This document shows positions 18,569-26,675 of a stretch of 64,000 nt of DNA, piece after piece; position 1 is the stretch's first letter, and every line of letters begins with the position of its first letter. Under the pieces are notes generated by a model. The model did not search any database, was not told the DNA's origin, and saw nothing but the letters and a program-made list of their open reading frames with translations. This stretch comes from Mycobacterium sp. BK086 (lineage in GTDB: Bacteria; Actinomycetota; Actinomycetes; Mycobacteriales; Mycobacteriaceae). The translations under genes were made by a program, and so were the position numbers. The stretch spans positions 682,001 to 746,000 of the forward strand of contig SNWL01000005.1 in NCBI GenBank assembly GCA_004362315.1, in the 5' to 3' direction.

Positions 18569-19216
18569 ATGGACGATTGGGAGGCCCGGGACCTCATCCG
18601 ACGGGTCCGCAAGCATGCGGGCACGACCTATGCTGCCCAGGCCGGCATCACCCTGCGCGACGCCCCTATGCCGCTGTTCCAGCTCCTGGTGCTCTGCATG
18701 CTGGCCAGTAAGCCGATCGACGCCGCGGTCGCGGTGCGAGGTGCGGAGGAACTGTACAAGGCGGGACTGCGCACGCCGAATTCGGTGCTCACCGCCGAGC
18801 GGTCCACGATCATCAAGGCCTTCAGCCGGGCGCACTATGTGCGCTACGACGAGAGTTCCGCGACCCGACTGACCGATCTGGCCAACCGGGTGAACGACGA
18901 CTACCGCGGTGATCTCCGGCTGCTGGCCCGGATCAGTAAGCCCGACGTAGGCGACGCCAAGGTGTTGCTCAAACAGTTCTCCGGCATCGGTGAAACCGGC
19001 GCGGACATCTTTCTGCGCGAGGTACAGGATGTATGGCCTTGGGTGCGGCCATATTTCGATAAGCGCGCGCTGGAAACCGCCGGGGAACTCGGACTCCCCC
19101 GCGATGCCGACAAGCTTGCCGCGCTCACCGGACGGGCGGTGGCACCGCTGGCCGCCGCGCTGGTGCGCGTGTCACCGGACGATCTCCGCGACGTGTTCGG
19201 TTCGACGCGCGCCTAG
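18569..19216 (+). CDS. HhH-GPD superfamily (endonuclease III-like) protein
   Basis: 215 residues, all helical. FQLLVLCMLASKPIDAAVAV and LLKQFSGIGETGADIFLREVQ (near residue 130) match the EndoIII fold and its helix-hairpin-helix, with the G-I-G turn present. The Lys of glycosylase/lyases and the C-terminal iron-sulfur Cys cluster are not seen, so it may be a monofunctional glycosylase or a non-catalytic relative. A SigF-type promoter directly upstream suggests stress or stationary-phase DNA repair. The stop overlaps the converging gene by CTAG. Confidence 0.7.
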   Translation: MDDWEARDLIRRVRKHAGTTYAAQAGITLRDAPMPLFQLLVLCMLASKPIDAAVAVRGAEELYKAGLRTPNSVLTAERSTIIKAFSRAHYVRYDESSATRLTDLANRVNDDYRGDLRLLARISKPDVGDAKVLLKQFSGIGETGADIFLREVQDVWPWVRPYFDKRALETAGELGLPRDADKLAALTGRAVAPLAAALVRVSPDDLRDVFGSTRA

Positions 19217-19953
19217 TCGTTCTCTTCGACGAGTCGCTTACGGGCGGTGGCGAATTCGGCATCGGTCAAATCGCCGCGGTCGCGCATCATCTTCAGGGTG
19301 TGCAGCCGTTCGGCGACCTCGGGCTCGAGGTCGGTGGGCTGCGGCGCGGCCCGCAGGATCGGTTCGTCTTCGATGATCTCGATGTGATGGGGCTGGTCCG
19401 GATCGATGCGAACCGCCACGCGATCCTCGGACTCGGGAACCTCGCCAAGGAGGAACGTCCCCGTCAGCCGAGTCTCGTAAGAGGCTGTGCCGTCGGATCG
19501 TTCGATGCTCATCCGCAGGATGCGACGCCCGGCATCCTTGTTGACCACCCCACTGAACACCGGTCTGATCACCTCGAGCACCACACCGGTGCCGCGCACG
19601 CCGTCGCGGCGCAGCCGATCCACCTCGGCCACACCCCGCAGCAGCCATGCCGCGTAGCCGATGACGACCGCGGTCCACAGCACCAGCCACCACAGCGACA
19701 ACGGCGCCGTCCAGTCGGCCGCCCACGGAATCATCGACGAGATGAACCATCCCAGCATCACCGGGCGCGGCGATCTGCGCGAAATCATCAGGAACACAAC
19801 GAACTGCGCGACGTATCCGACCAGCCACACCCCCAGCACCCGGCCGGTGGCGGCCGCGGAGCCGACGTGATCGAGCATCCGGGTGCCGACCACGGCAGGC
19901 GCGATGATCAGCCCGTACCACAGTGCAGAGAGGGTCGCGATCGTCCGCCACAT
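19213..19953 (-). CDS. Membrane protein with C-terminal SHOCT domain
   Basis: 246 residues from ATG 19953. Four membrane segments occupy residues 1-110, a cytoplasmic beta-rich region follows, and the final 35 residues form a SHOCT motif (LHTLKMMRDRGDLTDAEFATARKRLVEEND). SHOCT segments are short oligomerisation helices. Function unknown. It is 23 bp downstream of the large epimerase/PEP-domain gene on the same strand and probably cotranscribed. Confidence 0.7.
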   Translation of the reverse strand: MWRTIATLSALWYGLIIAPAVVGTRMLDHVGSAAATGRVLGVWLVGYVAQFVVFLMISRRSPRPVMLGWFISSMIPWAADWTAPLSLWWLVLWTAVVIGYAAWLLRGVAEVDRLRRDGVRGTGVVLEVIRPVFSGVVNKDAGRRILRMSIERSDGTASYETRLTGTFLLGEVPESEDRVAVRIDPDQPHHIEIIEDEPILRAAPQPTDLEPEVAERLHTLKMMRDRGDLTDAEFATARKRLVEEND

Positions 19954-19976
19954 CACCGGGCCACGGTATACCCCCG

Positions 19977-22289
19977 TCACGCCCCCACGACTTCGCAGTC
20001 CAGGGCGAGTACCGTGATCAGCCCGGCCGACCCGTCGACACGAACCCGCATGCCCTCGCACAGCCGCGTCGCGCCGTCGCCGACCCCGGCCACGAACGGC
20101 ACGCCGAACTCCGCCGCCGCCGTGGCCACATCGACCAGGGTGGCTCCGCCGCAGGTCAGGACCGCGGCGGGCGTCCCGAGCAGCGCGATCGATTCGATAT
20201 CGGCGGTGTCGACGACGGCGACGTCCCCGGATTGCAAGCCGGCGTCGGCGGCGGAATCGACCACCCGGATCGTGCCCTCCACGACGCCAGGGAACACACC
20301 GGTCCCGCGGAGCTCGTCGGCGACCTGCGCGGGATCGGGAACGGCGACCGGGGCCCACACGGTATCGATCACCGCGGGTAACCGGATGGCCTGCAACCGC
20401 TCCCTCTCGGCGATGCGACGCTTGATGCGCAACCGGCTGTCGGCCGGCGGGTACAGGGCTTCGGAGACGGTCAGGTAGAACACATCGCCGGGCGCCGCGA
20501 GCTTCTCCTCGGCGGCCAGTCGCCGGCCCAGCTCCCGCACCGCCAGCCGCAGCTGATGGGTGAATCGCATGGTGGTGTCGTAGGCCAAGGTCCGGCATGC
20601 CTGTGCGCCCGGCGCTGTCGGCTCGTCGTCATACAGCGATGTGTTTCGCGCCGCTGCCGCTGTCAGCGCGTCGGGCCGGTCGGCCAGTACCGACGCCGCC
20701 AGCTCGGCGGCGCCGGGCCCGCGGTGGCCCACGTGAGCCACCGCGGAATCGAACGCGGTCGCGAGCATCGGTGCGGCGGTGCGTGCGGCCGCCACGTCGC
20801 CGGCCTCCAGGGCGGCGCGCGCATAGGGGTGTGCACGCAGCACCCGGGCCAGTGAGTTGATCTGGGACCGGACGCTCACCATCTCCCCCACGCCCTCCAG
20901 CTGTGTTGGAGCCACCTCGGCGAGCAGCACAGCAAGGGCGGTCAGTACCCAGCCTTCGTGAACTCTGCTGCGCAGCAGAGGAATTCGTGCGCCGAGCTGG
21001 GCGTCGCGCAGCACCGCGAGCTTGCCGGCGTCGCGCCGCTCGGCGTCGGCGGCGTCGCGGTAGGCGCGAAGGTGCCTGCCGTACATCCGCGCCGACGAGA
21101 TCAGGCGGGTCGTCGAAATCGAGCCGCTGATCGAGGCCAGCAGACTCTGAGCGGTCGTCTCGTCGGCAGCCCCGCGCAGCCGTCGCGTCAAAGCCGCTGC
21201 GCGGGCGGGCATTCGGGGTTCTGCCGCAGCCAGCGCCGACGCGCCGAGGTAGATTCGGTGGCCGAACACCGCGACCAGCCTGCTCTCCCATTCGTCGGCG
21301 ACCGGGCCGCGCAGGTCCAGCAGTTGGGACAGGGTCCGTCCCGCGGTCCGCAGTCCGGCCAGATGCAGATCCAGCGACATCGGGGTGAGCGGTCCGGCGG
21401 TGTCGTGCAGTGGGTTGGCGATGAACACCGGAAAACGGGGGTCGATGCGGTCGTCGAACTCGTCGTCGGTGTCACCGGGCCGCGGAATACCGCTCACCGG
21501 CATGGGGGTTCGGCCTGGCACGGCGACCGCTCCGTTCGGACCCATCTTGCGACCCTGCAGTCCACGCACCGTATCGGCGATGGCTTCGCTTGCGCCCCAG
21601 CCACATTCGAATTTCCACTCAGTTCGCAAGGGGTCGAGGTCGAACGTCGGGAACAGCTCGCGCCAGCCCGGCACGCCGCGCACCTTGGGCCGCGGGTCGG
21701 CGGCGCCGAGGAGCCGGTGGGCGGACGACGCGGTGGTGGTGTCGGCGGTGGCCAGGTCGACGACGCCGGTGCGGTCGGTGCCCGCGGCGATGACCAGAAA
21801 CCGGATCAGGTCGTCGATGTGCAGCACACGCAGTGGCGCGCTGCCTTCGGTGTCCAGCAGCGCGGCCACCGATCGGCACACCATCGCATCGGCCTGGCGG
21901 CCCACCGGCGCGGCGATCCGCACGATCAGGTTTGGGGCCCAGCCGGTGCTGACCAGGTCCTCGGCCTGCTGCCAGGCGGGAGCGATCGGGGACAGCGACG
22001 GGAAGACGATCCGGGCGCCGCCGCGGGCAGCGGCGTCACAGACCCGGGCGATGTCAGCCGAGCGGGCCATGTCGGGACTGTCTGCCGGCAGGTGCACGAC
22101 GACGTCGGCCCGGTCGGCCAGCTGGTACAACACCGGGTGGGACAGGGTCGCGCAGACGAAGCTGACGCCGGGATCGAGGTCGCGGTGGGGTCGCGCGGAG
22201 ATGCCGTAGACCTCGTGGCCGGCCGCCAGCAGGCTCTGGGCCAGCGCACGCCCTAGCTCACCGGTGACCTCCGTGAGCAGAATCTGCAT
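19977..22289 (-). CDS. Fusion of NAD-dependent epimerase-like and PEP-utilizer mobile-like domains (Rv1868-like)
   Basis: 770 residues. Residues 1-250 are an extended SDR/epimerase-type Rossmann domain (MQILLTEVTGELGRALAQSLLAAGHEVYG). A helical linker follows, and about 660-770 resemble the swivelling phosphohistidine domain of PEP-utilising enzymes (GVVEGTIRVV, AAAEFGVPFVAG). In the usual GGxxSHAA motif the Ser-His is replaced (CGGATLVDVA), so the phosphorylatable His is missing. Rv1868 occupies the same place next to Rv1867. Function unknown; an ancestral phosphotransfer role seems lost. Confidence 0.65.
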   Translation of the reverse strand: MQILLTEVTGELGRALAQSLLAAGHEVYGISARPHRDLDPGVSFVCATLSHPVLYQLADRADVVVHLPADSPDMARSADIARVCDAAARGGARIVFPSLSPIAPAWQQAEDLVSTGWAPNLIVRIAAPVGRQADAMVCRSVAALLDTEGSAPLRVLHIDDLIRFLVIAAGTDRTGVVDLATADTTTASSAHRLLGAADPRPKVRGVPGWRELFPTFDLDPLRTEWKFECGWGASEAIADTVRGLQGRKMGPNGAVAVPGRTPMPVSGIPRPGDTDDEFDDRIDPRFPVFIANPLHDTAGPLTPMSLDLHLAGLRTAGRTLSQLLDLRGPVADEWESRLVAVFGHRIYLGASALAAAEPRMPARAAALTRRLRGAADETTAQSLLASISGSISTTRLISSARMYGRHLRAYRDAADAERRDAGKLAVLRDAQLGARIPLLRSRVHEGWVLTALAVLLAEVAPTQLEGVGEMVSVRSQINSLARVLRAHPYARAALEAGDVAAARTAAPMLATAFDSAVAHVGHRGPGAAELAASVLADRPDALTAAAARNTSLYDDEPTAPGAQACRTLAYDTTMRFTHQLRLAVRELGRRLAAEEKLAAPGDVFYLTVSEALYPPADSRLRIKRRIAERERLQAIRLPAVIDTVWAPVAVPDPAQVADELRGTGVFPGVVEGTIRVVDSAADAGLQSGDVAVVDTADIESIALLGTPAAVLTCGGATLVDVATAAAEFGVPFVAGVGDGATRLCEGMRVRVDGSAGLITVLALDCEVVGA

Positions 22290-22361
22290 GCCAGGCCCTA
22301 CTTCCCCCGTCGTTCTCCGACTCTAGGCAGGTCCGGGGAAAATTTTGCCCTTTTGATGGCC

Positions 22362-23825
22362 TCAGGACAGGCTGGCCCGGCCGTCGGCGTGCACCCGCAC
22401 CTTGGCGCCGGCGATGTCCTCGGCCACGGTCACGGCGGCCGCCGCTGGATCGTCGATGACGGCCATCGCCCGGGCGTCGTCGCTGGTCCGCACCGTAAGG
22501 TAGGCCTTCTCGGGCTGCCCGTCGCGGTCGAACGGCGTGGTCCACGACTCCACGGTGCCCTCACCCTCCCACTCGACGACGGCCGGTCGGGTGGGCTCAC
22601 GGTCGACCGCCGCCTGGACGTCCTCCCAGCGGAACGCGGCCGGCGGCGGGGTGGCGCTGTAGACGCCGAAGCTGTGCTTGGTGAGGTATCCACCGTTGGC
22701 GGTGATCAGGCCGCGGGCGGCGGGATTGGCGCGCAACAGGTCGGCCATCGTGGCGATCGAGTGCATGACGTAGTTGTTCCACGGCCCACCTGCGAAGGTG
22801 AGCCCGCCGGTGACCGTCAACGGCCGCTGCGGGTCGTCGGTGGCCAGTCCGAGCTCGTTGGCGGCCACCTGCACCGCCGACGGGAAGCAGGAATAGACGT
22901 CGATGTGGTCGAGTTCGTCGACACCCACGCCGGCCAGTTCGAGCGCGCGGCGGCCGCCGATCCGGATGGCCGGCGAGCGGTGCAGCTCGTGGCGTTCGGA
23001 CACCGCGTAGGTGTCGTGGGAGTCGGTGCCCGCGTATGGGAAGACCCACTGATCGCGCGGGATCTGAAGGTAGGTCGCCTTCTCCGCCGAACACAGGATG
23101 ACGACGGCGGCCTGGTTGACCATGTTGTTGGAGTTCATCAGCTTCGGATAGGGCCAGCTGATCATCCGGTTGTCCGGGCTGGCCTGCCCGATCTGCTCGG
23201 CGCTGCGGGCCTCGCGGCTCCACGCGTGCGGGTTGTTCGCCGCCACCTCGCTGAACCGCGCCCACAACGCGGCGATCCGGCTCTGGTGCTCGGCGACAGA
23301 CTCTCCGTTGGCGATCCGCAGCGCCTGCTCGAACAGCGGATAGACGAACGAGGGCCGGTCCAGGTTGATCCGGTCTTCGGCAGGACCCGACATCGGCACG
23401 TCCTCGCCGCCCGGCGGCACCGCGACCGAGTCGTCCTGACGGGTCCAATCGGGTTTGATTCCCTTGGCGCGCAACTTCATTCGGGTGCGCCAGGTTTCCC
23501 CGCCGGCGAGCAGCACGACGTCGGCGCGACCGTTCTGAATGTCCAGGCAGGCCTGGTTCACCAGCGACTGCGGCGTATTGCCGCCGACTCCGGTGTAGCG
23601 CGTCGCGGCTTCGGGTGCCCCGATCCGCTGACCGAGCAGCAGTCCGGGATCGCGGTAGCGCCACGACAGCAGGTTGACCACGCGGATCGCGTCGACAGCG
23701 TGCAGCACCCGCGGGTCGGCCGCTTCCCGGGCGGCCGCGGCCATCAGGTCCACGGGCTCGATGTCGGCGTCGTCGCGCTGATTCACCTGCCCGGCCCCGA
23801 CGAGTACCGGCGTCCGCGGATCCAT
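22362..23825 (-). CDS. Thiolase-like acetyl-CoA acetyltransferase family protein (Rv1867-like)
   Basis: 487 residues from ATG 23825, fixed by AAAGGGG 6 bases upstream; the frame to 23849 is not needed. VLVGAGQVNQRDD opens the thiolase fold, NRMISWPYPKLMNSNNMVNQAA lies mid-protein, and DVYSCFPSAVQVAANELGL precedes GGLTFAGGPWNNYVMHSI. A C-terminal OB-like domain follows, as in SCP2-type thiolases. Catalytic Cys placement is atypical, so condensing or cleaving activity is not assured. It sits upstream of the epimerase/PEP fusion with a 72-bp gap, the same pair as Rv1867-Rv1868. Confidence 0.75.
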   Translation of the reverse strand: MDPRTPVLVGAGQVNQRDDADIEPVDLMAAAAREAADPRVLHAVDAIRVVNLLSWRYRDPGLLLGQRIGAPEAATRYTGVGGNTPQSLVNQACLDIQNGRADVVLLAGGETWRTRMKLRAKGIKPDWTRQDDSVAVPPGGEDVPMSGPAEDRINLDRPSFVYPLFEQALRIANGESVAEHQSRIAALWARFSEVAANNPHAWSREARSAEQIGQASPDNRMISWPYPKLMNSNNMVNQAAVVILCSAEKATYLQIPRDQWVFPYAGTDSHDTYAVSERHELHRSPAIRIGGRRALELAGVGVDELDHIDVYSCFPSAVQVAANELGLATDDPQRPLTVTGGLTFAGGPWNNYVMHSIATMADLLRANPAARGLITANGGYLTKHSFGVYSATPPPAAFRWEDVQAAVDREPTRPAVVEWEGEGTVESWTTPFDRDGQPEKAYLTVRTSDDARAMAVIDDPAAAAVTVAEDIAGAKVRVHADGRASLS

Positions 23826-23900
23826 ACACGGCCCCTTTCGGAAAGTCACGCCGCTATTTGACGGCTGTCAAAACCTAGCAGGCCGTGTGAGGATGTCGCC

Positions 23901-24647
23901 ATGACGGTGGTTCTGGTGCACGGTAATCCGGAGACCGAGGCGATCTGGGGCCCATTGGTCACCGCGCTCGGCCGCGACGATGTGGTGCGGTTGTCCCCGC
24001 CGGGTTTCGGCGCCCCGCTTCCCGCGGACTTCCCCATGACGCACCTGGCCTACCGGGACTGGCTGGAAGGCGAGGTGGAGCGCATCGACGGCCCCATCGA
24101 CCTGGTCGGTCACGACTGGGGCGGCGGGCACGTGATCAACCTCGTGATGCACCGCCCGGAACTGGTCCGCAGCTGGGCCAGCGACGTGCTGGGAATCCTG
24201 CACCCCGACTATGTCTGGCACGACATGGCCCAGGTGTGGCAGACCCCGGGCGCCGGCGAGGATGTCGTCGAGGCGATGACAGGCGGTTCGCTCGAGGACC
24301 GCGCGGCCGGACTGGTGGCTCTCGGAATTCCGGAGGGGGTCGCCGGCGAGCTTGCCGCCGCACAGACCCCGGAGATGGGTCGCGCGATCCTGGCGCTGTA
24401 CCGCTCGGCGGCACAGCCCGCGATGGCCGAGGCGGGACGCTCGCTGGGCAATGCCGCGGCCCGGCCCGGTTTGGCGCTGCTGGCCACCGAAGATCACTAC
24501 GTCGGCAGTGACGAGATCCGGCGGGACGCCGCCGCGCGAGCGGGTGCCCGCACCGAGGTGCTCGCCGGACTCGGGCATTGGTGGATGCTTCAGGACCCCG
24601 AGCGCGGCGCGCAGGTACTCACCGATTTCTGGCTCTCGCTGAGTTGA
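23901..24647 (+). CDS. Alpha/beta hydrolase (Asp-nucleophile type)
   Basis: 248 residues. TVVLVHGNPE gives the oxyanion-hole HG motif, GHDWGGGHV near residue 75 gives an Asp nucleophile as in haloalkane dehalogenases and epoxide hydrolases, and LAGLGHWWMLQDP supplies the catalytic His near 230. It has no signal peptide. The exact substrate cannot be inferred. It interrupts the minus-strand acyl-CoA gene set and ends in a perfect palindromic terminator that begins at its own stop codon. Confidence 0.8.
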   Translation: MTVVLVHGNPETEAIWGPLVTALGRDDVVRLSPPGFGAPLPADFPMTHLAYRDWLEGEVERIDGPIDLVGHDWGGGHVINLVMHRPELVRSWASDVLGILHPDYVWHDMAQVWQTPGAGEDVVEAMTGGSLEDRAAGLVALGIPEGVAGELAAAQTPEMGRAILALYRSAAQPAMAEAGRSLGNAAARPGLALLATEDHYVGSDEIRRDAAARAGARTEVLAGLGHWWMLQDPERGAQVLTDFWLSLS

Positions 24648-24666
24648 ACCCTGGCGCGCCAGGGTT
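24647..24666 (+). terminator. Perfect palindromic terminator after the hydrolase
   Basis: AACCCTGGCGCGCCAGGGTT is a perfect 20-bp palindrome whose first base is the last base of the TGA stop; TGTTTGG follows. Its right arm supplies the -35 of the next promoter. Confidence 0.75.
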
Positions 24667-24688
24667 TGTTTGGGGACGCGGCGGGTAC
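24663..24688 (+). promoter_or_regulatory. SigF-type promoter of the Gly-rich lipoprotein gene
   Basis: GGTTT (24663-24667), 15 bp, GGGTAC (24683-24688) fits the SigF consensus. The inferred start is near 24695, 29 bases before the CDS. The -35 overlaps the preceding terminator palindrome. Confidence 0.6.
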
Positions 24689-24723
24689 GCGGAGGTGTCC
24701 CCTAACAAGGAAGTGAGGGCCGC

Positions 24724-25170
24724 ATGCCTCTCGGATCGAGTATGTATTCCAGGGCCGCAATGACATTGGTCGGTGGCGCTGCGGTGTTGACGTTGGCCGT
24801 CGGCTGCGGCGGCAGCGGCGACTCCGGCAAGTCGTCGACATCGACGACGACAACGACACCGACGACGACGTCATCCGAAATGACCACGACCACCAGCCCG
24901 ACCGACACGATGGCCCCCGGTGGCACCGGAACCGCACCCGGTGGCGTCACCGGCGGCGGCGATGCCAATGGCGGTGGCGGCAGCATCCCGGGTGGTCCGA
25001 CCGGTAGCGGCGGACCCGGCGGTGGCGGCGGCAGCATCCCCGGTGGTCCCACGGGTAGCGGTGGCCCCGGCGGCGGCAGCGGATCGATTCCCGGCGTGGG
25101 TAGCGGCGGTGGCGGTCCCGGCGGTGGCGGCGGCTGCATCAACGGCGTGGGCTGCCTCGGAACGGGGTAA
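24724..25170 (+). CDS. Gly-rich putative lipoprotein with Thr-rich linker
   Basis: 148 residues. A signal peptide ends in LAVGC (Cys near residue 28), an imperfect lipobox. A Thr/Ser stretch (TSTTTTTPTTTSS) suited to O-mannosylation follows, then a Gly-rich region with a SIPGGPTGSGGPGGG unit repeated about three times. No enzymatic domain; likely a cell-envelope structural protein. An AAGGAAG precedes the ATG; ATG 24742 is an alternative. A SigF-type promoter upstream suggests expression in stationary phase or stress. The repeats make annotation by similarity unreliable. Confidence 0.7.
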   Translation: MPLGSSMYSRAAMTLVGGAAVLTLAVGCGGSGDSGKSSTSTTTTTPTTTSSEMTTTTSPTDTMAPGGTGTAPGGVTGGGDANGGGGSIPGGPTGSGGPGGGGGSIPGGPTGSGGPGGGSGSIPGVGSGGGGPGGGGGCINGVGCLGTG

Positions 25171-25193
25171 GTAACGGCGTCATTCCCAGGCCG

Positions 25194-25241
25194 GTGGCCA
25201 CTTGTGACACGCGTCCGACCCAACGTGTCACAAGTGGCCAC
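25194..25241. terminator. Perfect 18-bp inverted repeat between convergent genes
   Basis: GTGGCCACTTGTGACACG (25194-25211) and CGTGTCACAAGTGGCCAC (25224-25241) are perfectly complementary around a 12-base loop. It lies exactly between the lipoprotein and aldehyde dehydrogenase stops, so a bidirectional terminator is likely. The loop length equals that of the repeat before lon. Confidence 0.7.
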
Positions 25242-26675
25242 TCAGCTTTGTGCGGGCCCCACCCGGTAGATCGACTTCAGCGAGAAGAACGCGTCCAGGC
25301 CCTCCGGCCCGAGCTCACGGCCGATCCCGCTGGCCTTCACTCCCCCGAACGGCGCGCGGAAATCCAGTTGGTAGTCGTTGATTCCGACGGTTCCGGTGCG
25401 CACGGCCCTGGCCACCTCGGTGGCCCGTTCGTCATCGGTGGACCACACCGTGCCGGCCAGTCCGAACTCGCTGTCGTTGGCCAGTGCGATGGCGTCGTCG
25501 TCACCGTCGTAGGGAATCACCGCGAGCACCGGGCCGAAGATCTCCTCCTGGGCGATGCGATCGGCGTTGTCGACGTCGGCGAACACCGTCGGCGAGACAA
25601 ACCAGCCGCGCTGCTGATCGGCCGGAATCGAGCCGCCCGCAACGAGTTTCGCCGTACTGTTTCTCCCCGACTCGATGTAGCCCAGCACCCGGTCGCGCTG
25701 GCGAGAACTCACCAGCGGGCCGATATCGGTCGACGTGTCCAGCGGGTCACCGACTTTGAGTCCGCCGACCATCGACACCAAGGCGTCCAGCACTTCGCCG
25801 TACCGCGATCGCGGCGCCAGAATCCGCGAACTCAGGTGGCAGGTCTGGCCGTTGTTGACGAACGAGGCCGTGCGCAGACCCTTCATGGTGGCGTCCAGAT
25901 CCGCGTCGTCGAGGATGATCGCCGCCGACTTGCCGCCCAGTTCGAGGGTGACCGGTCGCAGCAGGCGCCCGCACACCTCGCCGATGGTGCGGCCCGCGGC
26001 CGTCGAGCCGGTGAACGTGACCTTGTCGACGCCGGGATGGGTCACCAGGTAGGCGCCCGCGGCTGCACCGCCGGGCACGACGTTGAGCACGCCCGGCGGG
26101 AGCCCGGCCTCTGCGGCCGCCTCCGCGAACACCAATGCGTCCAAAGCTGTTTCGGGAGCGGCCTTGAGCACCACGGTGCAGCCGGCGGCCAGAGCGGGCG
26201 CCAGCTTGAACGCGGCCAGCGCCTGGGGATAGTTCCACGGCACGATCGCGGCCACCACGCCGATGGCCTCCCGGCGAACGACGGTGTGCCCGATCATGCT
26301 CGGGCGGATCTCCTCGATCGGGGTCTCGGTGATGAGCTGCGCGTAATAGCGCACCAGCGCCGCGGGGAACCGGCCATTGGCCCCGCGCGACAACGACATC
26401 GGCATCCCGTTCTCGCGGGTCACCAATTCGTCGGTCCCCTTCGCGCGCTGATCCAGTGCGGCGGCGAATCGGGCCAGCACGTCCGCGCGGTGATCCGGTG
26501 AGGCGGACTGCCATTCGGGCAGCGCCGCCGCGGCCGCGGCCACCGCTGCGTCGATATCGGCTTCGGTGGCGCTGGCGCCGTAGCCGAGTGGCTCGCCGGT
26601 GGCCGCCTCGATCACCGGCTGAGAGTCGGTGGTCTGGAACCGTCCATCGATGAAAATCTTTGCCGCCGTGCTCAT
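25242..26675 (-). CDS. Aldehyde dehydrogenase (NAD(P)-dependent)
   Basis: 477 residues. Hallmarks: VPWNYPQALAAFKLAPALAAG, the glycine motif FTGSTAAGRTIG, the general base Glu in VTLELGGKS, the nucleophile Cys in NNGQTCHLSSR, and EEIFGPVLAVIPY. It oxidises an aldehyde to its acid; the substrate is not readable. The ATG overlaps the TGA of the double CoA-transferase (ATGA), so the two act in one transcript, perhaps in breakdown of a CoA-linked intermediate. Confidence 0.9.
   Translation of the reverse strand: MSTAAKIFIDGRFQTTDSQPVIEAATGEPLGYGASATEADIDAAVAAAAAALPEWQSASPDHRADVLARFAAALDQRAKGTDELVTRENGMPMSLSRGANGRFPAALVRYYAQLITETPIEEIRPSMIGHTVVRREAIGVVAAIVPWNYPQALAAFKLAPALAAGCTVVLKAAPETALDALVFAEAAAEAGLPPGVLNVVPGGAAAGAYLVTHPGVDKVTFTGSTAAGRTIGEVCGRLLRPVTLELGGKSAAIILDDADLDATMKGLRTASFVNNGQTCHLSSRILAPRSRYGEVLDALVSMVGGLKVGDPLDTSTDIGPLVSSRQRDRVLGYIESGRNSTAKLVAGGSIPADQQRGWFVSPTVFADVDNADRIAQEEIFGPVLAVIPYDGDDDAIALANDSEFGLAGTVWSTDDERATEVARAVRTGTVGINDYQLDFRAPFGGVKASGIGRELGPEGLDAFFSLKSIYRVGPAQS

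Noticed and set aside
24960-25140. Possible CRISPR-like or satellite repeats
   Set aside because: They are coding repeats for Gly-rich units in the lipoprotein, with no spacers and no cas genes.
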